Shown here piece by piece: positions 54,810 to 62,198 of a stretch of DNA of 64,000 nt. Below the pieces are notes generated by a model that made no database searches, was not told the DNA's origin, and worked only from the letters and a program-made list of their open reading frames with translations. A program made the translations under genes and the position numbers. The DNA is from Bacillota bacterium. Lineage in GTDB: Bacteria; Bacillota; Clostridia; Oscillospirales; Oscillospiraceae. Each line of letters opens with the position of its first letter. Within the stretch, counting starts at the first letter, position 1. The stretch is taken from the NCBI GenBank assembly GCA_028719885.1, contig JAQYLT010000033.1, positions 1 through 64,000 on the forward strand, read 5' to 3'.

Positions 54810-55580
54810 ATGCGGAATATCGCTTTGTTTTTGACATATCTTGGAACAGCATACCATGGCTGGCAGGTTCAGAAGAATCTGGCAACTGTGGCAGAAACCA
54901 TGGAAAAAGCGGCGGCCATGGTGGTGGGGCATCCCGTCCATATGACCGGCTGCGGCAGAACGGATGCCGGCGTTCACGCGAGATGCTACGTGGCCAATTT
55001 CCGAACCACCTCCACCATTCCGGTGGAGCGACTTCCTTATGCGCTGAATACCCATCTGCCCTGTGATATTGTGGTGACAAAGGCCTTTGAGGTCCACGAT
55101 GGCTTCAACAGCATCGGCTCCTGTGTGCGGAAGGAGTATACCTATCAAATCTATAATTCCAGGCTGAAGGACCCTTTTTATGTGGACCGCGCCTGGTTTT
55201 ATCCCAAGCATCTGGACGAAAAAATCATGCAGCAGGCTGCCTCCCAGTTTGTTGGCACCCATGATTTTGCCGCGGTTCGCAGCGTGGGCACGGATGTGAA
55301 ATCCACCGTGCGGACGGTCTATTACTACGATGTGGAGCGGAAAGGGGACCTGATTCTGCTTCGGGTCTGCGCTAACGGATTTCTGTATAATATGGCAAGG
55401 GCCATGGCCGGCACGGTGGTTTACTGTGCGGAGGGGAAGATACGCCCGGAGGAAATCGGCAGCATTCTGGATTCCGGCAACCGAACCGCTGCGGGGCCCA
55501 CGGTGCCCCCCGGCGGCTTATATATGACCCACCTGTGGTATGACGATGGGGTGGAGAAGTTCGAGTGCGCCAGCCGCTGA
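54810..55580 (+). CDS. truA: tRNA pseudouridine(38-40) synthase
   Basis: Converts uridines 38-40 of the tRNA anticodon arm. The catalytic Asp is in MTGCGRTDAGVHARCYVANF. The start is LFLTYLGTAYHGWQVQ, and FCYHMVRAMAGTVV-type region is here FLYNMARAMAGTVVY. 256 aa. ATG 54810 has GAGG at six-base spacing; GTG 54798 overlaps the ecfT stop. The ecfA-ecfT-truA order is conserved in Firmicutes. Confidence 0.94.
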   Translation: MRNIALFLTYLGTAYHGWQVQKNLATVAETMEKAAAMVVGHPVHMTGCGRTDAGVHARCYVANFRTTSTIPVERLPYALNTHLPCDIVVTKAFEVHDGFNSIGSCVRKEYTYQIYNSRLKDPFYVDRAWFYPKHLDEKIMQQAASQFVGTHDFAAVRSVGTDVKSTVRTVYYYDVERKGDLILLRVCANGFLYNMARAMAGTVVYCAEGKIRPEEIGSILDSGNRTAAGPTVPPGGLYMTHLWYDDGVEKFECASR

Positions 55581-55651
55581 AAGTGTTCATAATTTGTTTT
55601 TCCTTTTTTAGAGCGGATGTGCTATACTGCGCTTCAAAGGAGTGAGAGAAT

Positions 55652-57934
55652 ATGCAGCCAAAAATGTGCGTAAAGTGCAAAAAAAACGTTGCAGTGGTAT
55701 TTATTACAAAGATAGAAAACGGAAATACGCTGAATGAGGGTTACTGCCTGAAATGCGCCAGAGGTCTGGGGATTCCCCAGATTGACCAGGTGGTGAAGCA
55801 GATGGGCATTTCGGAAGAGGATTTGGATATGCTCAGCGATGAAATGAGCAGTATGTTCGGCCAGAATGATTCCAGTGACGAGGACGAGAGCCCGGAGCGG
55901 AGAACCGCCACGTTCCCGCTGCTGAATCAGCTGCTGGGGAACGGCAGCCTGCCCATCCCCGGTCGCCCCGGAAAAAAGCAGGAGCCTCCCAAAGAGGAGC
56001 AGGAAAAAAAGAAAGCCAGCAAAAAGCACAAATTTCTGGATAGCTACTGCATGGACCTGACGGGAAGAGCCAGGGCCGGAAAGCTGGACCGGGTCATTGG
56101 CCGGGATGTGGAAACCGAGCGGGTGATTCAGATCTTGAATCGCCGCCAGAAGAACAACCCTTGCCTGGTGGGTGAACCCGGCGTTGGCAAAACAGCCATT
56201 GCAGAGGGACTGGCCCAGCGGATTGTCGCCGGTGATGTGCCCTACAAGCTGCGGGATAAAGAGGTTTTCCTGCTGGATTTGACGGCGCTGGTGGCCGGAA
56301 CCCAGTTCCGGGGTCAGTTTGAAAGCAGAATGAAAAGCCTGATTACGGAAATCAAAGAGTGCGGGAATATCATTCTCGTGGTGGATGAGGTTCATAATCT
56401 GGTGGGAGCAGGTGATGCCGAGGGCAGCATGAATGCGGCCAATATCCTGAAGCCGCCCCTGTCCCGGGGAGACATTCAGATCATCGGTGCAACCACCCAC
56501 ACCGAATACCGGAAGTATATCGAAAAGGATGCGGCCCTGGAGCGCCGGTTCCAGCCGGTTACGGTTTCGGAGCCCACCATGGAGGAAGCCTGCCAGATTT
56601 TGCAGGGGATTTCCAAAACCTATGCCGAATATCACAGCGTGTCCATTTCTCCGGAAATCGCCCGGCAGTGCGTGGTTTTGTCCGAACGGTACATCACTGA
56701 CCGCTTCCTGCCGGACAAAGCCATCGATCTGCTGGATGAGGCCTGCTCCGATGTGAACCTGCGCTGCAAGGAGCTGTCCCAACTGGCGGAGCTTCGCAAG
56801 GAGCGGGACGATTACGAGCTGGAGCTTCGCATGCTCAATGAGGATACGGAGAACCAGAACTTTGAACGCATGGCAACCATCCGGAGCAGACTCTGCCAGC
56901 TTGCGGCCCAGATTGAAGAGCTGGAAAAGAAGCCGCTGCCTGCGGTGACCATGGATAACCTGGCCAGAATCATTGAGCTGTGGACCAAAATCCCCGCTTC
57001 CAAGATCAAGGCCCAGGAATATCAGCAGCTGAAAGGCCTTTCCACCCGGCTGCGGGAGCATATTGTGGGCCAGGACCAGGCGGTTGACGCGGTTGCCCAG
57101 GCAATCCGGCGGAACCGGGTGGGCATTTCTCCCAAGAGGCGGCCTGTTTCGTTCATTTTTGTGGGACCTACCGGCGTGGGAAAAACGGAGCTGGTGAAGT
57201 GCCTGGCTTCCGATTTGTTCGACAGCGTGGACAGCCTGATTCGCCTGGATATGTCCGAGTACATGGAGAAGCATACCGTTTCCAAGCTCATCGGTTCGCC
57301 CCCGGGATATGTGGGCTATGATGAGGCTGGGCAGCTGACGGAGCAGATTCGCCGCCGTCCCTACAGTGTGGTCCTGTTTGATGAGATCGAAAAGGCCCAC
57401 CCCGATGTGCTGAATATTTTGCTGCAGGTGCTGGATGACGGTCGGATTACCGATTCCCAGGGCAGAGTTGTCAACTTTGAGAATGCAGTCATCGTCATGA
57501 CCTCCAACGCCGGCTCCGAGGGAGGCGTCGGCGGCATGGGCTTCGGCAGAACCCAGCAGGACCAGGTGAAAGAAAAGACTATGAAAGCATTGCAGGGCTT
57601 CCTGCGGCCAGAATTTCTCAATCGGGTGGATGAAATCATTACGTTCAATCACCTGTCGGAGGAGAATTTCCGGAATATCGCCGACATCATGCTCAGTGAG
57701 CTTCGCGTCAGCCTGGAGAGCAGAGGCTTGCGCTTTACCTGGGATGATTCCCTCCGGGACTACCTGGTGAAGCAGGCTTTCTCCGTGACCTATGGCGCCA
57801 GAAACCTCCGTCGGACCATCCAGAAAAATCTGGAGGACCCCATCAGTGAAGCGATTATTGACAGCTTTGAAAAGCCCATCAGCGGCATTCATGCCTATTT
57901 GGAAAACAATGAAGTGAAGCTGAAAACAGAATAA
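55652..57934 (+). CDS. clpE: ClpE-like Clp ATPase (Hsp100 unfoldase)
   Basis: 760 residues. Instead of Clp_N repeats it starts with a C4 zinc finger (C6, C9, C32, C35), the mark of ClpE. D1 has Walker [14 protein letters not shown] (~174) and Walker [17 protein letters not shown], a coiled middle region is at ~370-430, D2 has Walker [12 protein letters not shown] (~506) and [16 protein letters not shown]. The ClpP-docking loop reads MGFG (usual pattern I/L/V-G-F) after [11 protein letters not shown]. It likely feeds misfolded proteins to ClpP under stress. Extended -10 TGCTATACT lies upstream; no CtsR site noticed. Confidence 0.9.
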   Translation: MQPKMCVKCKKNVAVVFITKIENGNTLNEGYCLKCARGLGIPQIDQVVKQMGISEEDLDMLSDEMSSMFGQNDSSDEDESPERRTATFPLLNQLLGNGSLPIPGRPGKKQEPPKEEQEKKKASKKHKFLDSYCMDLTGRARAGKLDRVIGRDVETERVIQILNRRQKNNPCLVGEPGVGKTAIAEGLAQRIVAGDVPYKLRDKEVFLLDLTALVAGTQFRGQFESRMKSLITEIKECGNIILVVDEVHNLVGAGDAEGSMNAANILKPPLSRGDIQIIGATTHTEYRKYIEKDAALERRFQPVTVSEPTMEEACQILQGISKTYAEYHSVSISPEIARQCVVLSERYITDRFLPDKAIDLLDEACSDVNLRCKELSQLAELRKERDDYELELRMLNEDTENQNFERMATIRSRLCQLAAQIEELEKKPLPAVTMDNLARIIELWTKIPASKIKAQEYQQLKGLSTRLREHIVGQDQAVDAVAQAIRRNRVGISPKRRPVSFIFVGPTGVGKTELVKCLASDLFDSVDSLIRLDMSEYMEKHTVSKLIGSPPGYVGYDEAGQLTEQIRRRPYSVVLFDEIEKAHPDVLNILLQVLDDGRITDSQGRVVNFENAVIVMTSNAGSEGGVGGMGFGRTQQDQVKEKTMKALQGFLRPEFLNRVDEIITFNHLSEENFRNIADIMLSELRVSLESRGLRFTWDDSLRDYLVKQAFSVTYGARNLRRTIQKNLEDPISEAIIDSFEKPISGIHAYLENNEVKLKTE

Positions 57935-57939
57935 AAGAC

Positions 57940-57973
57940 GTGGCAGCCCCGGTTGTGAGGCTGCCACATTTTT
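57940..57973 (+). terminator. Intrinsic terminator of clpE
   Basis: GTGGCAGCC (57940-57948) and GGCTGCCAC (57959-57967) form a perfect 9-bp stem, followed by ATTTTTT. It lies at the end of the convergent tspO gene and may serve both strands. Confidence 0.85.
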
Positions 57974-58450
57974 TCAGCGATTCAATTGCCAGACCTGTTC
58001 ATTCAGCAGTGCCGCAAAGCTCAGCCAGAGCAGATAGGGGATTTGCAGGTTTCCGGCCAGCCGATCCTGTTTTCGGAAAACAATCAGCATCTGTGCCGCC
58101 AGAATCCAAAGCACGCCTAAAAAGGCCAGCGCCAAGCCGTAGGCCTGGGCGTTGAAGAAAACCAGGGGCCAGAAGAAATTTACAATCAGCTGTGAAAGAA
58201 AAAGGTTATCTGCAACGGCTTTCCCGGGCAGGAATCCAAAGAACTGTACCCGGGCCATGCCAATGCCCATCAGCGCATAGAGAATGGTCCAAACGATGGG
58301 AAAGACAACATCAGGCGGCGTAAAAACGGGCTGAACTGCGTTTGTTGAGAAAGCTTTCATTCCCTCCATACTCAGCAGCCCCGAAAGAATTCCCACCGCT
58401 TCGCTGAGAAGAATCCAGAAGGTGTATTGCTTCCATGCTTCCTTTTTCAT
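57974..58450 (-). CDS. tspO: TspO/MBR-family membrane protein
   Basis: 158 residues with five membrane helices, like the translocator proteins that bind tetrapyrroles. QPVFTPPDVVFPIVWTILYALMGIGMA (by region) includes the conserved PP-FP-VW-ILY-L-G pattern, and NFFWPLVFF and LLWLSFAALLNEQVWQLN match helices 4 and 5. Exact role in bacteria is unsettled. Confidence 0.9.
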   Translation of the reverse strand: MKKEAWKQYTFWILLSEAVGILSGLLSMEGMKAFSTNAVQPVFTPPDVVFPIVWTILYALMGIGMARVQFFGFLPGKAVADNLFLSQLIVNFFWPLVFFNAQAYGLALAFLGVLWILAAQMLIVFRKQDRLAGNLQIPYLLWLSFAALLNEQVWQLNR

Positions 58451-58568
58451 ACTACATCACCCAGAAAAGCTTATGCAGGAAAAAAAGAGATATCACCAGA
58501 AGATGCTGCCGGAAGCAACAACGTCCTTTTTATGCAGAGAAATTGGAATTTGGCGAGATGTTTTGTAG

Positions 58569-58938
58569 GGAATGCATTCATGCATTCCGCCCTGGTCGAA
58601 AATCACCGAGGCATTGAATCAAAAAATGTTGTCTTTTGCGTAGGGAACGCATTTATGCGTTCCGAAACGTGGATTAACATCTAAAGTTCGTTGGATGGTA
58701 ACAGGTTCCTGTTTTTTCCGACATTTTTCCATTCAACATACCTCGGTATAAATGTTACCGAGGCGGAACGCATAAATGCGTACCCTACACAAAAATCATC
58801 GTTCTTCGATTCGTAGAACCCTGGTGGTGAATGAACCTTTCGGAATGCATAAATGCATTCCCTACGCAAATAACAGCATTTTATGATGATTGGAAACTGG
58901 ATACTTACCAGAACGGGCGGAACGGATTAATCCGTTCC
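58569..58938. repeat. Cluster of five palindromic repeats of one family
   Basis: Cores of 20 bases: 58569-58588, 58644-58663, 58765-58784, 58842-58861 and 58919-58938. The type copy is GGAACGCATTTATGCGTTCC; others vary mainly in compensating positions, so the palindrome is kept (GGAATGCA..TGCATTCC, GGAACGGA..TCCGTTCC). One flank is GTAGGGA, the other TCCG: copies 1 and 2 read forward, copies 3-5 reversed. A further hairpin CCTCGGTA/TACCGAGG lies at 58741-58763. The whole stretch 58451-59103 has no supportable gene. Confidence 0.85.
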
Positions 58939-59103
58939 CTACGAATCGTTCCGCAAAATTCCAATTTATCTGATTGCAGGGTCAAGCGGATGTGCGTATT
59001 TTTCGATATCACATGCCCCGGCTTCAAACAGCAGAAAACAGGCCGCTTTTGACGAAACCATCAAAAGCGGCCTGGGTTTATTTTGGATTTAAATTGGAGA
59101 GAA

Positions 59104-60315
59104 TCAGTTCATCCGCACATAGTTCATGCAGATCCAGCCGATATCGATTCTGCCCCAGGTGTAGCCCTCGGCCGTGACCGTCTCCAGAATGGTGACCACA
59201 TCGCCGGCGCTCTTGGAGCCAACCACCTGATAGGAGGTGCCTGCACCTGCGCGGATGTTCACGCCGCTGCCGGTAACGGTGGCATTACCGGTGGTTGTGG
59301 TGCCGCCGCCGGTGCCAGTACCTGTGCCGGTTCCGGTACCGGTGCTGCCATCCAGGCTGATATATTCCATGGAGACCCAGCCGCCGCTGACATAGCCCCA
59401 GTTGGTGTTGCCAACCTTGATTTGCTGCAGAACCTGCACCCGGTCGTTGAGATTCAGGGACTTGACCTTCTCGTAGTTGGTGCCCGGTCCGCTGCGGACA
59501 TTCAGCTGGGTTGCGGTAACGGTGCCATAGGCGGCGTTGGCGCCCACCTCGCCGTCCACATAGACGTAGGACAGGCTGACCCAGCCCTTGTCGGTACGGG
59601 CCCAGCCGTTGCTGGTTTCCAGAATGGTGATCCGGTCGCCGTATACGTATCCGCCCACCCGGTCAGCCGTCTGGCTGGCGGAGCTGCGGATGTTCAGCTC
59701 ACTGGCGGTTACAACACCATACTTGGCGTTGGCGGGGGTGGTGGTGGAACCGGTGCCGGTGATGTTGTTCACGGTGGGTTCAGTTGCGGTGGTGGGAGTG
59801 GTGGCACCGGCATTGCCGGGCTCGGTGGTGGGAGCGGTGCTGCCGGGAGTCGTGGTGCTGCCGGTGGACAGCTGCACGTTGCTCATATCCAGCATATCGG
59901 TCACGATCCAGCCCATCACGTTCAGGGATTCGGAGTTGACATAGGCCCACTGAACCGTGCCGATGGGCTCAATACGCAGGACTTCAACCTCTTCGCCGGC
60001 GTCCAGCATGGTGATGACCCGGCTGCCGGTGCTGGGTGAGCTGCGGATGTTCAGCTGTTCTTTCACCACGGCCATATTCTCCTTGGGAGCGCTGGTGGGG
60101 ACGGTGGTAGGAGCAGTGGTGGGAACGGTGGAGGGCTCTGTGTCAACAATGTTGGGAATATCAGAGCTGGGGTCGGTTGGTTCGGTGGAGGGCTCAGTGG
60201 ACCCGGAGCCGGGCAGCAGAGAACAGCCGCTGAGCATTCCAACCATCAGAAACATGGCGACAGCCAGGCTCAGAAAACGGCAGAGAGATGTTTTTTTCTT
60301 GAAGGGGTAATTCAT
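59104..60315 (-). CDS. Lipoprotein with four bacterial SH3 domains
   Basis: 403 residues. A basic start (MNYPFKKK) and hydrophobic stretch lead to the lipobox LSGC near residue 32, so it is anchored to the outer membrane face by lipid. A Thr/Pro/Ser linker with repeated TEPST-like units follows. Four SH3b repeats are seen (roughly 80-150, 190-255, 265-330, 345-403), each with LNIRSS/LNVRSGPG/VNIRAGAG motifs. SH3b domains bind peptidoglycan, so it may act at the cell wall. No catalytic domain is present. GGGAGG precedes ATG 60315. Confidence 0.88.
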   Translation of the reverse strand: MNYPFKKKTSLCRFLSLAVAMFLMVGMLSGCSLLPGSGSTEPSTEPTDPSSDIPNIVDTEPSTVPTTAPTTVPTSAPKENMAVVKEQLNIRSSPSTGSRVITMLDAGEEVEVLRIEPIGTVQWAYVNSESLNVMGWIVTDMLDMSNVQLSTGSTTTPGSTAPTTEPGNAGATTPTTATEPTVNNITGTGSTTTPANAKYGVVTASELNIRSSASQTADRVGGYVYGDRITILETSNGWARTDKGWVSLSYVYVDGEVGANAAYGTVTATQLNVRSGPGTNYEKVKSLNLNDRVQVLQQIKVGNTNWGYVSGGWVSMEYISLDGSTGTGTGTGTGTGGGTTTTGNATVTGSGVNIRAGAGTSYQVVGSKSAGDVVTILETVTAEGYTWGRIDIGWICMNYVRMN

Positions 60316-60350
60316 AGGGTTACCTCCCTTTCTAATTATTTCTCAAGCGT

Positions 60351-60380
60351 ATTATATCGGATTAGGGGGTGGATTGTCAA
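60351..60380 (-). promoter_or_regulatory. Promoter of the SH3 lipoprotein gene
   Basis: Minus strand: TTGACA (60380-60375), 18-base spacer, TATAAT (60356-60351), 36 bases before the start codon. Both boxes are perfect. Confidence 0.8.
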
Positions 60381-60499
60381 TAGGATAAGAATTTTTTAAT
60401 CTTTGATTCATATCCTTAGGATGTGCAGGATTTTTGGGATCCTACATGGAAAAAACGGTAAAAAAACTTTTGAGAATGAGAGATACTGCCAGTTAACAC

Positions 60500-60529
60500 T
60501 TGACATTCACATAGGGATGATGATAAAAT
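60500..60529 (+). promoter_or_regulatory. Promoter of the cysS T-box leader
   Basis: TTGACA (60500-60505), 18-base spacer, TAAAAT (60524-60529). Transcription would start near 60536 and include the whole T-box. Confidence 0.7.
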
Positions 60530-60535
60530 ATGAAA

Positions 60536-60745
60536 GCTTGATACCGCGTTGATCGGAAAGAGTAGCGCAGTCCACCCGGCAGAGAATTTGGGCCCCGGCT
60601 GAAAGCCCGAATGGTTTTGGATGCGTGAACGTGCGTTCGGGAGCGGGAGTATGAGAATAAAAGTGAGAAATGAGAGTGGAACCGCGGCCAACTGCCGCCT
60701 CTTGTACTGCCTGCGGGGTATGTATAAGAGGCGTTTTATTTTGTA
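60536..60745 (+). promoter_or_regulatory. T-box riboswitch controlling cysS
   Basis: Leader of about 210 bases. GATCGGAAAGAGTA near 60553 is a typical stem I opening. The T-box itself is GAGAGTGGAACCGCGG (60672-60687), with TGGA able to pair the NCCA end of uncharged tRNA. The terminator is CGCCTCTT (60696-60703) with AAGAGGCG (60726-60733), then a T-rich run; the T-box strand pairs instead when tRNA is uncharged. The specifier should be a Cys codon; a TGC at 60632-60634 is a candidate, not proven. It would raise cysS expression when charged tRNA-Cys is low. Confidence 0.88.
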
Positions 60746-60770
60746 TATTATTGTAGGAGGAGATAGATTT

Positions 60771-62198
60771 ATGTACCTTTACAACTCTGCCACCCATAAG
60801 AAAGAGCTTTTCACCCCCAATGACCCCAGCCTGGTTAAGATGTATACCTGCGGACCCACGGTGTATCACTATGCCCATATCGGAAACCTGCGTACCTACA
60901 TCATGGAGGATGTGCTGGAAAAGGCTCTTCGCTACCAGGGCTATCCTGTCAAGCGGGTGATGAATATCACGGATGTGGGCCATCTGGCCTCCGATGCGGA
61001 TACCGGCGAGGATAAGATGCTCAAGGGCGCCCGCCGGGAGCACAAAACCGTCATGGAAATCGCAAAATACTACACGGATGCTTTCTTTGCTGACTGCGAT
61101 AAGCTGAACATCAAGCGGCCGGATGTGGTGGAGCCTGCCACAAACTGCATTGATGAATATATCCACATGGTTTCCGTGCTGCTGGAAAAGGGAAAAGCCT
61201 ATCTGGCCGGCGGCAACGTGTACTTTGACACCTCAACCCTGGAGAAGTATTATGTGTTCAACGACCACGACGAAGAGGACCTGGCCGTGGGCGTCCGGGA
61301 GGGCGTGGAGGAGGATACCAACAAGCGGAACAAGAACGACTTCGTTCTATGGTTTACCAAGTCCAAATTTGAGGATCAGGCTCTGAAATGGGATTCTCCC
61401 TGGGGCGTGGGCTATCCCGGCTGGCATATCGAGTGCTCCTGCATCTCCATGAAGCACCTGGGTGACGACCTGGACATTCACTGCGGCGGCATCGACAACG
61501 CCTTCCCCCACCACACCAACGAGATCGCCCAGTCCGAAAGCTACCTTGGGCACAAGTGGTGCAATTACTGGTTTCATGTCCATCACCTGAATGTGGACTA
61601 CGGCGACGGGGTTTCCAAAATGAGCAAATCCAAAGGGGAATTCCTGACGGTATCTCTGCTGGAGGAGAAAGGCTACGACCCCATGGCCTACCGGCTCTTC
61701 TGCCTGCAAAGCCACTATCGCCGCAACCTGGTGTTCAACTGGGAGAACCTGGATAATGCCGCTGCCGCCTATCAGAAGCTGGTGGCGAAAATCGCCGCCC
61801 TGAAGCCTGAGGGAGAGGTGGACGCCGCCGCCTTCGACAGCCTGAAGCAGCGGTTCGTCGGCGCGCTGGACGGAGATTTGAATACCTCTCTGGCGGTGAC
61901 GGCTGTTTATGATGTGCTGAAGGCAAAATGCAATGATGCCACCAAGCTGGCGGCTCTGGCGGACTTTGACTATGTGTTGAGCCTGAATCTGATTCCTGCT
62001 GCCCAGGCGCTTCAGAAGAAGCAGGCCCAGGAGGAGGCTGCCAGTGCAGACCCGGAGATCGACGCCCTGGTTGCGGCCAGAACCGCTGCCAAAAAGGCAA
62101 AGAATTTTGCGGAGGCGGACCGGATTCGGGATGAATTGAAGGCTATGGGCGTCGAGATCATCGATACGCCCCAGGGCACAAAGTGGAGAAAAGTATGA
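60771..62198 (+). CDS. cysS: Cysteinyl-tRNA synthetase
   Basis: Class I aminoacyl-tRNA synthetase, 475 aa. YTCGPTVYHYAHIGNLRTY includes the zinc-binding Cys and the HIGH motif (HIGN). WHIECSCISMKHLG and HCGGIDNAFPHHTNEIAQSE (also zinc binding) and SKMSKSKGEF (KMSKS) are all present. ATG 60771 has GGAGGAG upstream; an open frame back to 60621 runs through the T-box and is not coding. The stop overlaps the polA start (ATGA). Confidence 0.97.
   Translation: MYLYNSATHKKELFTPNDPSLVKMYTCGPTVYHYAHIGNLRTYIMEDVLEKALRYQGYPVKRVMNITDVGHLASDADTGEDKMLKGARREHKTVMEIAKYYTDAFFADCDKLNIKRPDVVEPATNCIDEYIHMVSVLLEKGKAYLAGGNVYFDTSTLEKYYVFNDHDEEDLAVGVREGVEEDTNKRNKNDFVLWFTKSKFEDQALKWDSPWGVGYPGWHIECSCISMKHLGDDLDIHCGGIDNAFPHHTNEIAQSESYLGHKWCNYWFHVHHLNVDYGDGVSKMSKSKGEFLTVSLLEEKGYDPMAYRLFCLQSHYRRNLVFNWENLDNAAAAYQKLVAKIAALKPEGEVDAAAFDSLKQRFVGALDGDLNTSLAVTAVYDVLKAKCNDATKLAALADFDYVLSLNLIPAAQALQKKQAQEEAASADPEIDALVAARTAAKKAKNFAEADRIRDELKAMGVEIIDTPQGTKWRKV

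Noticed and set aside
52449-57967. Long minus-strand frames opposite ecfA1/A2 (519 codons) and clpE (777 codons)
   Set aside because: Same cause: codon bias of the real genes keeps the antisense frame open.
58569-58938. CRISPR array
   Set aside because: Repeats are palindromic, change orientation, have unequal spacing and no cas genes nearby.
58427-59052. Short frames within the palindrome cluster
   Set aside because: Their sequences simply translate the repeats (NAFMHS, NAFMRS); no start signals.
60621-60770. N-terminal extension of CysS
   Set aside because: It would translate the T-box antiterminator and terminator; the normal CysS start is at 60771 with a strong ribosome site.
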